NCBI GenBank assembly: GCA_947652605.1
Contig: CANTFG010000135.1
Span: forward strand, 62,001-126,000
Length of the DNA stretch: 64,000 nucleotides
Source of the DNA: Elmis aenea
Taxonomy: Eukaryota; Arthropoda; Insecta; Coleoptera; Elmidae
Direction: 5' to 3'
Under the pieces are notes generated by a model, which was not told where the DNA came from, made no database searches, and saw only the letters and a list, made by a program, of their open reading frames with translations. Positions 1-13,540 of the stretch are shown piece after piece; position 1 is the first letter of the stretch, and each line of letters opens with the position of its first letter. Position numbers and translations under genes: made by a program.

Positions 1-171
1 TAATAATTTCCTAAAAATACCGTGCTTTAGTTAATACAAATGTTCCTTGAGCGACTATTTCTAAACAATTTTAATTATTGATTTGTATATCACAGGAACA
101 GTTTATCCATCGCCTCTTTACATGAATACAATTGTTTTGCATATGTCTTTCAATGAGCTGGTTTTAATTTT
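1..171 (+). repeat. Reference satellite monomer (phase used throughout)
   Basis: This first monomer fixes the numbering used elsewhere. Landmarks are an A5 tract at 13-17, CpG at 21-22, 52-53 and 111-112, TGTTCCT at 41-47, the TTCTAAAC variable box at 59-66, AGGAACA at 94-100, CAATTG at 129-134, CATATG at 140-145, and a T5 tract ending at 171. This copy has ACAAATG at 36-42 where nearly all others have ACATATG; the same variant recurs only near 21263. Main dimorphic positions are 26 (T/A), 50 (A/T/G), 62-63 (TA/TG/GA), 72 (T/C), 91 (C/G), 96 (G/A), 108 (C/T), 123 (T/G) and 162-163 (TT/TA/CA). The length matches primate alpha satellite, but I see no alpha-satellite sequence in it. Confidence 0.97.
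41..100. repeat. Within-monomer inverted repeat (dyad), present in most monomers
   Basis: TGTTCCT at 41-47 and AGGAACA at 94-100 are exact reverse complements separated by 46 bp of very AT-rich sequence. Monomers with CAGAAAC in place of CAGGAAC (G96A) lose the C45-G96 pair. The TTCTTTG variants change C46 to T. Long dyads like this are common in centromeric satellites; formation of a cruciform here is inference only. Confidence 0.7.
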
Positions 172-426
172 TAATAATTTCCTAAAAATACCGTGCTTTA
201 GTTAATACATATGTTCCTTGAGCGACTATTTCTAAACAATTTTAATTATTGATTTGTATATCACAGGAACAGTTTATCCATCGCCTCTTTACATGAATAC
301 AATTGTTTTGCATATGTCTTTCAATGAGCTGGTTTTAATTTTTAATAATTTCCTAAAAATACCGTGCTTTAGTTAATACATATGTTCCTTGAGCGACTAT
401 TTCTGAACAGTTTTAATTATTGATTT

Positions 427-439
427 GTATGTATATCAC
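427..439 (+). repeat. GTAT insertion, first of 24 copies
   Basis: GTATGTATATCAC replaces GTATATCAC, making a 175-bp monomer. Copies start at 427, 3507, 6247, 8987, 11898, 17541, 19597, 27299, 29355, 30901, 32444, 33990, 37414, 38957, 40842, 43001, 48899, 50271, 53353, 54725, 58319, 60204, 61405 and 63290. Eight have GAACAGTT upstream (427, 6247, 8987, 11898, 48899, 50271, 53353, 54725). Fifteen have TTCTTTG with GAACAATT. The one at 17541 has CGAAAC and is a recombinant. The spacings are multiples of 171 plus known indels and give the best ruler for the higher-order units. Confidence 0.96.
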
Positions 440-2694
440 AGGAACAGTTTATCCATCGCCTCTTTACATGAATACAATTGTTTTGCATATGTCTTTCAAT
501 GAGCTGGTTTTAATTTTTAATAATTTCCTAAAAATACCGTGCTTTAGTTAATACATATGTTCCTTGTGCGACTATTTCGAAACAATTTCAATTATTGATT
601 TGTATATGACAGGAACAGTTTATCCATCGCCTCTTTACATGAATACAATTGTTTTGCATATGTCTTTCAATGAGCTGGTTTTAATTTTTAATAATTTCCT
701 AAAAATACCGTGCATTAGTTAATACATATGTTCCTTGTGCGACTATTTCGAAACAATTTCAATTATTGATTTGTATATCACAGAAACAGTTTATCTATCG
801 CCTCTTTACATGAATACAATTGTTTTGCATATGTCTTTCAATGAGCTGGTTTTAATTTTTAATAATTTCCTAAAAATACCGTGCTTTAGTTAATACATAT
901 GTTCCTTGAGCGACTATTTCTGAACAATTTTAATTATTGATTTGTATATCACAGAAACAGTTTATCCATCGCCTCTTTACAGGAATACAATTGTTTTGCA
1001 TATGTCTTTCAATGAGCTGGTTTTAATTTTTAATAATTTCCTAAAAATACCGTGCTTTAGTTAATACATATGTTCCTTGAGCGACTATTTCTGAACAATT
1101 TTAATTATTGATTTGTATATCACAGAAACAGTTTATCCATCGCCTCTTTACATGAATACAATTGTTTTGCATATGTCTTTCAAAGAGCTGGTTTTAATTT
1201 TTACTAATTTCCTAAAAATACCGTGCTTTAGTTAATACATATGTTCCTTGTGCGACTATTTCGAAACAATTTCAATTATTGATTTGTATATGACAGGAAC
1301 AGTTTATCCATCGCCTTTTTACATGAATAAATTTGTTTTGCATATGTCTTTCAATGAGCTGGTTTTAATTTTTAATAATTTCCTAAAAATACCGTGCTTT
1401 AGTTAATACATATGTTCCTTGTGCGACTATTTTGAAACAATTTCAATTATTGATTTGTATATGACAGGAACAGTTTATCCATCGCTTCTTTACATGAATA
1501 CAATTGTTTTGCATATGTCTTTCAATGAGCTGGTTTTATTATTTAATAATTTCCTAAAAAAACCGTGCTTTAGTTAATACATATGTTCCTTGAGCGACTA
1601 TTTCTAAACAATTTTAATTATTGATTTGTATATCACAGAAACAGTTTATCCATCGCCTCTTTACATGAATACAATTGTTTTGCATATGTCTTTCAATGAG
1701 CTGGTATTAATTTTTAATAATTTCCTAAAAATACCGTGCTTTAGTTAATACATATGTTCCTTGTGCGACTATTTCGAAACAATTTCAATTATTGATTTGT
1801 ATATGACAGGAACAGTTTATCCATCGCCTCTTTACATGAATACAATTGTTTTGCATATGTCTTTCAATGAGCTGGTTTTAATTTTTAATAATTTCCTAAA
1901 AATACCGTGCTTTAGTTAATACATATGTTCCTTGAGCGACTATTTCTAAACAATTTTAATTATTGATTTGTATATCACAGGAACAGTTTATCCATCGCCT
2001 CTTTACAGGAATACATTTGTTTTGCATATGTCTTTCAATGAGCTGGTTTTAATTTTTAATAATTTCCTAAAAATACCGTGCATTAGTTAATACATATGTT
2101 CCTTGAGCGACTATTTCTGAACAATTTTAATTATTGATTTGTATATCACAGGAACAGTTTATCCATCGCCTCTTTACATGAATACAATTGTTTTGCATAT
2201 GTCTTTCAATGAGCTGGTTTTAATTTTTAATAATTTCCTAAAAATACCGTGCTTTAGTTAATACATATGTTCCTTGGGCGACTATTTCTAAACGATTTTA
2301 ATTATTGATTTGTATATCACAGGAACAGTTTATCCATCGCCTCTTTACATGAATACAATTGTTTTGCCTATGTCTTTCAATGAGCTGGTTTTAATTTTTA
2401 ATAATTTCCTAAAAATACCGTGCTTTAGTTAATACATATGTTCCTTGTGCGACTATTTCGAAACAATTTCAATTATTGATTTGTATATGACAGGAACAGT
2501 TTATCCATCGCCTCTTTACATGAATACAATTGTTTTGCATATGTCTTTCAATGAGCTGGTTTTAATTTTTAATAATTTCCTAAAAATACCGTGCTTTAGT
2601 TAATACATATGTTCCTTGAGCGACTGTTTCTAAACAATTTTAATTATTGATTTGTATATCACAGGAACAGTTTATCCATCGCCTCTTTACAGGA

Positions 2695-2720
2695 ATACAA
2701 TTTTTTTGCATGTCTTTCAA
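2695..2720 (+). repeat. 2-bp-shortened monomer (four copies)
   Basis: TTTGCATGTC replaces TTTGCATATGTC, removing one AT of CATATG. The copies near 2703, 14345 and 16739 also carry the seven-T run TTTTTTTGC and are descendants of one event. A fourth near 21537 has the same AT loss with the normal TTGTTTTGC, so it may be an independent loss or a recombinant. Confidence 0.92.
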
Positions 2721-5069
2721 TGAGCTGGTTTTAATTTTTAATAATTTCCTAAAAATACCGTGCATTAGTTAATACATATGTTCCTTGAGCGACTATTTCT
2801 GAACAATTTTAATTATTGATTTGTATATCACAGGAACAGTTTATCCATCGCCTCTTTACATGAATACAATGGTTTTGCATATGTCTTTCAATGAGCTGGT
2901 TTTAATTTTTAATAATTTCCTAAAAATACCGTGCTTTAGTTAATACATATGTTCCTTGAGCGACTATTTCTAAACAATTTTAATTATTGATTTGTATATC
3001 ACAGGAACAGTTTATCCATCGCCTCTTTACAGGAATACAATTGTTTTGCATATGTCTTTCAATGAGCTGGTTTTAATTTTTAATAATTTCCTAAAAATAC
3101 CGTGCTTTAGTTAATACATATGTTCCTTGAGCGACTATTTCGAAACAATTTTAATTATTGATTTGTATATCACAGGAACAGTTTATCCATCGCCTCTTTA
3201 CAGGAATACAATTGTTTTGCATATGTCTTTCAATGAGCTGGTTTTAATTTTTAATAATTTCCCAAAAATACCTTGCTTTAGTTAATACATATGTTCCTTG
3301 AGCGACTATTTCTAAACAATTTTAATTATTGATTTGTATATCACAGGAACAGTTTATCCATCGCCTCTTTACAGGAATACAATTGTTTTGCATATGTCTT
3401 TCAATGAGCTGGTTTTAATTTTTAATAATTTCCTAAAAATACCGTGCATTAGTTAATACATATGTTCTTTGAGCGACTATTTCTGAACAATTTTAATTAT
3501 TGATTTGTATGTATATCACAGGAACAGTTTATCCATCGCCTCTTTACATGAATACAATTGTTTTGCATATGTCTTTCAATGAGCTGGTTTTAATTTTTAA
3601 TAATTTCCTAAAAATACCGTGCTTTAATTAATACATATGTTCCTTGGGCGACTATTTCGAAACAATTTCAATTATTGATTTGTATATGACAAGAACAGTT
3701 TATCCATCGCCTCTTTACATGAATACAATTGTTTTGCATATGTCTTTCAATGAGCTGGTTTTAATTTTTAATAATTTCCTAAAAATACCGTGCATTAGTT
3801 AATACATATGTTCCTTGTGCGACTATTTCGAAACAATTTCAATTATTGATTTGTATATCACAGGAACAGTTTATCTATCGCCTCTTTACATGAATACAAT
3901 TGTTTTGCATATGTCTTTCAATGAGCTGGTTTTAATTTTTAATAATTTCCTAAAAATACCGTGCATTAGTTAATACATATGTTCCTTGAGCGACTATTTC
4001 GAAACAATTTTAATTATTGATTTGTATATCACAGGAACAGTTTATCCATCGCCTCTTTACATGAATACAATTGTTTTGCATATGTCTTTCAATGAGCTGG
4101 TTTTAATTTTTAATAATTTCCTAAAAATACCGTGCTTTAGTTAATACATATGTTCCTTGAGCGACTATTTCTAAACAATTTTAATTATTGATTTGTATAT
4201 GACAGGAACAGTATATCCATCGCCTCTTTACATGAATACAATTGTTTTGCATATGTCTTTCAATGAGCTGGTTTTAATTTTTAATAATTTCCTAAAAATA
4301 CCGTGCTTTAGTTAATACATATGTTCCTTGAGCGACTATTTCGAAACAATTTTAATTATTGATTTGTATATCACAGGAACAGTTTATCCATCGCCTCTTT
4401 ACATGAATACAATTGTTTTGCATATGTCTTTCAATGAGCTGGTTTTAATTTTTAATAATTTCCTAAAAATACCGTGCTTTAGTTAATACATATGTTCCTT
4501 GAGCGACTATTTCTAAACAATTTTAATTATTGATTTGTATATCACAGGAACAGTTTATCCATCGCCTCTTTACATGAATACAATTGTTTTGCATATGTCT
4601 TTCAATGAGCTGGTTTTAATTTTTAATAATTTCCTAAAAATACCGTGCTTTAGTTAATACATATGTTCCTTGAGCGACTATTTCTAAACAATTTTAATTA
4701 TTGATTTGTATATGACAGGAACAGTTTATCCATTGCCTCTTTACATGAATACAATTGTTTTGCATATGTCTTTCAATGAGCTGGTTTTAATTTTTAATAA
4801 TTTCCTAAAAATACCGTGCTTTAGTTAATACATATGTTCCTTGAGCGACTATTTCGAAACAATTTTAATTATTGATTTGTATATCACAGGAACAGTTTAT
4901 CCATCGCCTCTTTACATGAATACAATTGTTTTGCATATGTCTTTCAATGAGCTGGTTTTAATTTTTAATAATTTCCTAAAAATACCGTGCTTTAGTTAAT
5001 ACATATGTTCCTTGAGTGACTATTTCTGAACAATTTTAATTATTGATTTGTATATGACAGGAACAGTTT

Positions 5070-7980
5070 ATCCATTGCCTCTTTACATGAATACAATTGT
5101 TTTGCATATGTCTTTCAATGAGCTGGTTTTAATTTTTAATAATTTCCTAAAAATACCGTGCTTTAGTTAATACATATGTTCCTTGAGCGACTATTTCTAA
5201 ACAATTTTAATTATTGATTTGTATATGACAGGAACAGTTTATCCATCGCCTCTTTACATGAATAAAATTGTTTTGCATATGTCTTTCAATGAGCTGGTTT
5301 TAATTTTTAATAATTTCCTAAAAATACCGTGCTTTAGTTAATACATATGTTCCTTGAGCGACTATTTCGAAACAATTTTAATTATTGATTTGTATATCAC
5401 AGGAACAGTTTATCCATCGCCTCTTTACATGAATACAATTGTTTTGCATATGTCTTTCAATGAGCTGGTTTTAATTTTTAATAATTTCCTAAAAATACCG
5501 TGCTTTAGTTAATACATATGTTCCTTGAGCGACTATTTCTGAACAATTTTAATTATTGATTTGTATGTCACAGAAACAGTTTATCCATCGCCTCTTTACA
5601 TGAATACAATTGTTTTGCATATGTCTTTCAATGAGCTGGTATTAATTTTTAATAATTTCCTAAAAATACCGTGCTTTAGTTAATACATATGTTCCTTGAG
5701 CGACTATTTCTAAACAATTTTAATTATTGATTTGTATATCACAGGAACAGTTTATCCATCGCCTCTTTACAGGAATACAATTGTTTTGCATATGTCTTTC
5801 AATGAGCTGGTTTTAATTTTTAATAATTTCCTAAAAATACCGTGCTTTAGTTAATACATATGTTCCTTGAGCGACTATTTCTAAACAATTTTAATTATTG
5901 ATTTGTATATCACAGGAACAGTTTATCCATCGCCTCTTTACATGAATACAATTGTTTTGCATATGTCTTTCAATGAGCTGGTTTTAATTTTTAATAATTT
6001 CCTAAAAATACCGTGCTTTAGTTAATACATATGTTCCTTGAGCGACTATTTCTAAACAATTTTAATTATTGATTTGTATATCACAGGAACAGTTTATCCA
6101 TCGCCTCTTTACATGAATGCAATTGTTTTGCATATGTCTTTCAATGAGCTGGTTTTAATTTTTAATAATTTCCTAAAAATACCGTGCTTTAGTTAATACA
6201 TATGTTCCTTGAGCGACTATTTCTGAACAGTTTTAATTATTGATTTGTATGTATATCACAGGAACAGTTTATCCATCGCCTCTTTACATGAATAAAATTG
6301 TTTTGCATATGTCTTTCAATGAGCTGGTTTTAATTTTTAATAATTTCCTAAAAATACCGTGCTTTAGTTAATACATATGTTCCTTGTGCGACTATTTCGA
6401 AACAATTTCAATTATTGATTTGTATATGACAGGAACAGTTTATCCATCGCCTCTTTACATGAATACAATTGTTTTGCATATGTCTTTCAATGAGCTGGTT
6501 TTAATTTTTAATAATTTCCTAAAAATACCGTGCATTAGTTAATACATATGTTCCTTGTGCGACTATTTCGAAACAATTTCAATTATTGATTTGTATATCA
6601 CAGGAACAGTTTATCTATCGCCTCTTTACATGAATACAATTGTTTTGCATATGTCTTTCAATGAGCTGGTTTTAATTTTTAATAATTTCCTAAAAATACC
6701 GTGCTTTAGTTAATACATATGTTCCTTGAGCGACTATTTCTGAACAATTTTAATTATTGATTTGTATATCACAGAAACAGTTTATCCATCGCCTCTTTAC
6801 AGGAATACAATTGTTTTGCATATGTCTTTCAATGAGCTGGTTTTAATTTTTAATAATTTCCTAAAAATACCGTGCTTTAGTTAATACATATGTTCCTTGA
6901 GCGACTATTTCTGAACAATTTTAATTATTGATTTGTATATCACAGAAACAGTTTATCCATCGCCTCTTTACATGAATACAATTGTTTTGCATATGTCTTT
7001 CAAAGAGCTGGTTTTAATTTTTACTAATTTCCTAAAAATACCGTGCTTTAGTTAATACATATGTTCCTTGTGCGACTATTTCGAAACAATTTCAATTATT
7101 GATTTGTATATGACAGGAACAGTTTATCCATCGCCTTTTTACATGAATAAAATTGTTTTGCATATGTCTTTCAATGAGCTGGTTTTAATTTTTAATAATT
7201 TCCTAAAAATACCGTGCTTTAGTTAATACATATGTTCCTTGTGCGACTATTTTGAAACAATTTCAATTATTGATTTGTATATGACAGGAACAGTTTATCC
7301 ATCGCTTCTTTACATGAATACAATTGTTTTGCATATGTCTTTCAATGAGCTGGTTTTATTATTTAATAATTTCCTAAAAAAACCGTGCTTTAGTTAATAC
7401 ATATGTTCCTTGAGCGATTATTTCTAAACAATTTTAATTATTGATTTGTATATCACAGAAACAGTTTATCCATCGCCTCTTTACATGAATACAATTGTTT
7501 TGCATATGTCTTTCAATGAGCTGGTATTAATTTTTAATAATTTCCTAAAAATACCGTGCTTTAGTTAATACATATGTTCCTTGTGCGACTATTTCGAAAC
7601 AATTTCAATTATTGATTTGTATATGACAGGAACAGTTTATCCATCGCCTCTTTACATGAATACAATTGTTTTGCATATGTCTTTCAATGAGCTGGTTTTA
7701 ATTTTTAATAATTTCCTAAAAATACCGTGCTTTAGTTAATACATATGTTCCTTGAGCGACTATTTCTAAACAATTTCAATTATTGATTTGTATATCACAG
7801 GAACAGTTTATCCATCGCCTCTTTACAGGAATACATTTGTTTTGCATATGTCTTTCAATGAGCTGGTTTTAATTTTTAATAATTTCCTAAAAATACCGTG
7901 CTTTAGTTAATACATATGTTCCTTGAGCGACTATTTCTGAACAATTTTAATTATTGATTTGTATATGACAGGAACAGTTT
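5070..7980 (+). repeat. 17-monomer unit (2911 bp), copy 1 of 3
   Basis: It is bounded by the rare CCATTGCC monomer at 5070 and its next equivalent at 7981. Length is 17 x 171 + 4 from one GTAT insertion at 6247. Internal order includes AATAAAATTG, GTATGTCAC (5563), two CATGAAT monomers, GTAT insertion, TTCAAAGAGCTGG (7001), and TTATTATTT (about 7355). It overlaps the second copy of the 34-mer, because the two periodicities share this stretch. Confidence 0.88.
5821..7900 (+). repeat. 34-monomer unit, partial second copy
   Basis: This is the repeat of 1-2080 at offset 5820. It carries the GTAT insertion (6247 versus 427), the TTCAAAGAGCTGG monomer (7001 versus 1181) and the TTATTATTT/AAAAAAACCG monomer (about 7355 versus 1535). 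Identity with the first copy is lost between about 7850 and 7965. From there the sequence instead follows 5010 onward at offset 2911, so the copy ends in a switch to the 17-mer periodicity. Confidence 0.88.
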
Positions 7981-10720
7981 ATCCATTGCCTCTTTACATG
8001 AATACAATTGTTTTGCATATGTCTTTCAATGAGCTGGTTTTAATTTTTAATAATTTCCTAAAAATACCGTGCTTTAGTTAATACATATGTTCCTTGAGCG
8101 ACTATTTCTAAACAATTTTAATTATTGATTTGTATATGACAGGAACAGTTTATCCATCGCCTCTTTACATGAATAAAATTGTTTTGCATATGTCTTTCAA
8201 TGAGCTGGTTTTAATTTTTAATAATTTCCTAAAAATACCGTGCTTTAGTTAATACATATGTTCCTTGAGCGACTATTTCGAAACAATTTTAATTATTGAT
8301 TTGTATATCACAGGAACAGTTTATCCATCGCCTCTTTACATGAATACAATTGTTTTGCATATGTCTTTCAATGAGCTGGTTTTAATTTTTAATAATTTCC
8401 TAAAAATACCGTGCTTTAGTTAATACATATGTTCCTTGAGCGACTATTTCTGAACAATTTTAATTATTGATTTGTATGTCACAGAAACAGTTTATCCATC
8501 GCCTCTTTACATGAATACAATTGTTTTGCATATGTCTTTCAATGAGCTGGTATTAATTTTTAATAATTTCCTAAAAATACCGTGCTTTAGTTAATACATA
8601 TGTTCCTTGAGCGACTATTTCTAAACAATTTTAATTATTGATTTGTATATCACAGGAACAGTTTATCCATCGCCTCTTTACAGGAATACAATTGTTTTGC
8701 ATATGTCTTTCAATGAGCTGGTTTTAATTTTTAATAATTTCCTAAAAATACCGTGCTTTAGTTAATACATATGTTCCTTGAGCGACTATTTCTAAACAAT
8801 TTTAATTATTGATTTGTATATCACAGGAACAGTTTATCCATCGCCTCTTTACATGAATGCAATTGTTTTGCATATGTCTTTCAATGAGCTGGTTTTAATT
8901 TTTAATAATTTCCTAAAAATACCGTGCTTTAGTTAATACATATGTTCCTTGAGCGACTATTTCTGAACAGTTTTAATTATTGATTTGTATGTATATCACA
9001 GGAACAGTTTATCCATCGCCTCTTTACATGAATAAAATTGTTTTGCATATGTCTTTCAATGAGCTGGTTTTAATTTTTAATAATTTCCTAAAAATACCGT
9101 GCTTTAGTTAATACATATGTTCCTTGTGCGACTATTTCGAAACAATTTCAATTATTGATTTGTATATGACAGGAACAGTTTATCCATCGCCTCTTTACAT
9201 GAATACAATTGTTTTGCATATGTCTTTCAATGAGCTGGTTTTAATTTTTAATAATTTCCTAAAAATACCGTGCATTAGTTAATACATATGTTCCTTGTGC
9301 GACTATTTCGAAACAATTTCAATTATTGATTTGTATATCACAGGAACAGTTTATCTATCGCCTCTTTACATGAATACAATTGTTTTGCATATGTCTTTCA
9401 ATGAGCTGGTTTTAATTTTTAATAATTTCCTAAAAATACCGTGCTTTAGTTAATACATATGTTCCTTGAGCGACTATTTCTGAACAATTTTAATTATTGA
9501 TTTGTATATCACAGAAACAGTTTATCCATCGCCTCTTTACAGGAATACAATTGTTTTGCATATGTCTTTCAATGAGCTGGTTTTAATTTTTAATAATTTC
9601 CTAAAAATACCGTGCTTTAGTTAATACATATGTTCCTTGAGCGACTATTTCTGAACAATTTTAATTATTGATTTGTATATCACAGAAACAGTTTATCCAT
9701 CGCCTCTTTACATGAATACAATTGTTTTGCATATGTCTTTCAAAGAGCTGGTTTTAATTTTTACTAATTTCCTAAAAATACCGTGCTTTAGTTAATACAT
9801 ATGTTCCTTGTGCGACTATTTCGAAACAATTTCAATTATTGATTTGTATATGACAGGAACAGTTTATCCATCGCCTTTTTACATGAATAAAATTGTTTTG
9901 CATATGTCTTTCAATGAGCTGGTTTTAATTTTTAATAATTTCCTAAAAATACCGTGCTTTAGTTAATACATATGTTCCTTGTGCGACTATTTTGAAACAA
10001 TTTCAATTATTGATTTGTATATGACAGGAACAGTTTATCCATCGCTTCTTTACATGAATACAATTGTTTTGCATATGTCTTTCAATGAGCTGGTTTTATT
10101 ATTTAATAATTTCCTAAAAAAACCGTGCTTTAGTTAATACATATGTTCCTTGAGCGATTATTTCTAAACAATTTTAATTATTGATTTGTATATCACAGAA
10201 ACAGTTTATCCATCGCCTCTTTACATGAATACAATTGTTTTGCATATGTCTTTCAATGAGCTGGTATTAATTTTTAATAATTTCCTAAAAATACCGTGCT
10301 TTAGTTAATACATATGTTCCTTGTGCGACTATTTCGAAACAATTTCAATTATTGATTTGTATATGACAGGAACAGTTTATCCATCGCCTCTTTACATGAA
10401 TACAATTGTTTTGCATATGTCTTTCAATGAGCTGGTTTTAATTTTTAATAATTTCCTAAAAATACCGTGCTTTAGTTAATACATATGTTCCTTGAGCGAC
10501 TATTTCTAAACAATTTCAATTATTGATTTGTATATCACAGGAACAGTTTATCCATCGCCTCTTTACAGGAATACATTTGTTTTGCATATGTCTTTCAATG
10601 AGCTGGTTTTAATTTTTAATAATTTCCTAAAAATACCGTGCTTTAGTTAATACATATGTTCCTTGAGCGACTATTTCTGAACAATTTTAATTATTGATTT
10701 GTATATGACAGGAACAGTTT
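7981..10720 (+). repeat. 16-monomer unit (2740 bp), copy 2 of 3
   Basis: It runs from CCATTGCC at 7981 to the same marker at 10721. It matches copy 1 at offset 2911 and then 2740: GTAT insertion 8987 versus 6247, and TTCAAAGAGCTGG 9741 versus 7001. It lacks one monomer that copies 1 and 3 have, the CATGAATAC monomer just before the CATGAATGC monomer, and is therefore 171 bp shorter. The copies are otherwise almost base-identical, showing a recent amplification. Confidence 0.9.
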
Positions 10721-13540
10721 ATCCATTGCCTCTTTACATGAATACAATTGTTTTGCATATGTCTTTCAATGAGCTGGTTTTAATTTTTAATAATTTCCTA
10801 AAAATACCGTGCTTTAGTTAATACATATGTTCCTTGAGCGACTATTTCTAAACAATTTTAATTATTGATTTGTATATGACAGGAACAGTTTATCCATCGC
10901 CTCTTTACATGAATAAAATTGTTTTGCATATGTCTTTCAATGAGCTGGTTTTAATTTTTAATAATTTCCTAAAAATACCGTGCTTTAGTTAATACATATG
11001 TTCCTTGAGCGACTATTTCGAAACAATTTTAATTATTGATTTGTATATCACAGGAACAGTTTATCCATCGCCTCTTTACATGAATACAATTGTTTTGCAT
11101 ATGTCTTTCAATGAGCTGGTTTTAATTTTTAATAATTTCCTAAAAATACCGTGCTTTAGTTAATACATATGTTCCTTGAGCGACTATTTCTGAACAATTT
11201 TAATTATTGATTTGTATGTCACAGAAACAGTTTATCCATCGCCTCTTTACATGAATACAATTGTTTTGCATATGTCTTTCAATGAGCTGGTATTAATTTT
11301 TAATAATTTCCTAAAAATACCGTGCTTTAGTTAATACATATGTTCCTTGAGCGACTATTTCTAAACAATTTTAATTATTGATTTGTATATCACAGGAACA
11401 GTTTATCCATCGCCTCTTTACAGGAATACAATTGTTTTGCATATGTCTTTCAATGAGCTGGTTTTAATTTTTAATAATTTCCTAAAAATACCGTGCTTTA
11501 GTTAATACATATGTTCCTTGAGCGACTATTTCTAAACAATTTTAATTATTGATTTGTATATCACAGGAACAGTTTATCCATCGCCTCTTTACATGAATAC
11601 AATTGTTTTGCATATGTCTTTCAATGAGCTGGTTTTAATTTTTAATAATTTCCTAAAAATACCGTGCTTTAGTTAATACATATGTTCCTTGAGCGACTAT
11701 TTCTAAACAATTTTAATTATTGATTTGTATATCACAGGAACAGTTTATCCATCGCCTCTTTACATGAATGCAATTGTTTTGCATATGTCTTTCAATGAGC
11801 TGGTTTTAATTTTTAATAATTTCCTAAAAATACCGTGCTTTAGTTAATACATATGTTCCTTGAGCGACTATTTCTGAACAGTTTTAATTATTGATTTGTA
11901 TGTATATCACAGGAACAGTTTATCCATCGCCTCTTTACATGAATAAAATTGTTTTGCATATGTCTTTCAATGAGCTGGTTTTAATTTTTAATAATTTCCT
12001 AAAAATACCGTGCTTTAGTTAATACATATGTTCCTTGTGCGACTATTTCGAAACAATTTCAATTATTGATTTGTATATGACAGGAACAGTTTATCCATCG
12101 CCTCTTTACATGAATACAATTGTTTTGCATATGTCTTTCAATGAGCTGGTTTTAATTTTTAATAATTTCCTAAAAATACCGTGCATTAGTTAATACATAT
12201 GTTCCTTGTGCGACTATTTCGAAACAATTTCAATTATTGATTTGTATATCACAGGAACAGTTTATCTATCGCCTCTTTACATGAATACAATTGTTTTGCA
12301 TATGTCTTTCAATGAGCTGGTTTTAATTTTTAATAATTTCCTAAAAATACCGTGCTTTAGTTAATACATATGTTCCTTGAGCGACTATTTCTGAACAATT
12401 TTAATTATTGATTTGTATATCACAGAAACAGTTTATCCATCGCCTCTTTACAGGAATACAATTGTTTTGCATATGTCTTTCAATGAGCTGGTTTTAATTT
12501 TTAATAATTTCCTAAAAATACCGTGCTTTAGTTAATACATATGTTCCTTGAGCGACTATTTCTGAACAATTTTAATTATTGATTTGTATATCACAGAAAC
12601 AGTTTATCCATCGCCTCTTTACATGAATACAATTGTTTTGCATATGTCTTTCAAAGAGCTGGTTTTAATTTTTACTAATTTCCTAAAAATACCGTGCTTT
12701 AGTTAATACATATGTTCCTTGTGCGACTATTTCGAAACAATTTCAATTATTGATTTGTATATGACAGGAACAGTTTATCCATCGCCTTTTTACATGAATA
12801 AAATTGTTTTGCATATGTCTTTCAATGAGCTGGTTTTAATTTTTAATAATTTCCTAAAAATACCGTGCTTTAGTTAATACATATGTTCCTTGTGCGACTA
12901 TTTTGAAACAATTTCAATTATTGATTTGTATATGACAGGAACAGTTTATCCATCGCTTCTTTACATGAATACAATTGTTTTGCATATGTCTTTCAATGAG
13001 CTGGTTTTATTATTTAATAATTTCCTAAAAAAACCGTGCTTTAGTTAATACATATGTTCCTTGAGCGATTATTTCTAAACAATTTTAATTATTGATTTGT
13101 ATATCACAGAAACAGTTTATCCATCGCCTCTTTACATGAATACAATTGTTTTGCATATGTCTTTCAATGAGCTGGTATTAATTTTTAATAATTTCCTAAA
13201 AATACCGTGCTTTAGTTAATACATATGTTCCTTGTGCGACTATTTCGAAACAATTTCAATTATTGATTTGTATATGACAGGAACAGTTTATCCATCGCCT
13301 CTTTACATGAATACAATTGTTTTGCATATGTCTTTCAATGAGCTGGTTTTAATTTTTAATAATTTCCTAAAAATACCGTGCTTTAGTTAATACATATGTT
13401 CCTTGAGCGACTATTTCTAAACAATTTCAATTATTGATTTGTATATCACAGGAACAGTTTATCCATCGCCTCTTTACAGGAATACATTTGTTTTGCATAT
13501 GTCTTTCAATGAGCTGGTTTTAATTTTTAATAATTTCCTA
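10721..13540 (+). repeat. 17-monomer unit, copy 3 of 3 (incomplete)
   Basis: It continues the same order with the extra monomer restored: GTAT insertion at 11898 (2911 after 8987) and TTCAAAGAGCTGG at 12652 (2911 after 9741). It stops matching near 13540, where GCATTAG appears instead of GCTTTAG and the sequence switches to the order seen at 2081 onward. Confidence 0.88.

Larger units (their letters stand above)
1..5820 (+). repeat. 34-monomer higher-order unit, first copy
   Basis: This stretch is followed by a near-identical repeat of its start. Bases 1 to about 2080 match 5821 to about 7900 at a constant offset of 5820, which is 34 x 171 + 8 - 2. The +8 comes from two GTAT insertions per period and the -2 from the shortened monomer near 2703. 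The shared tail-to-head marker TTCAAAGAGCTGG lies at 1181 and 7001. Only scattered substitutions separate the copies, for example GAATAC/GAATGC at 298/6118. The segment holds most of the marker monomers seen later in the window, including CCTTGC (3270), GACAAG (3688), GTATAT (4211), CCATTGCC (4730 and 5070) and GTATGTCAC (5563). Confidence 0.9.

Noticed and set aside
128..146. Octamer-like TTTTGCAT and E-box-like CAATTG/CATATG as transcription factor sites
   Set aside because: Such short AT-rich motifs are expected by chance and are repeated only because the monomer is. Nothing else suggests regulation.
427..439. GTATGTAT as a growing microsatellite
   Set aside because: All 24 copies have exactly one extra GTAT, so it is inherited with the monomer and is not an expanding tract.
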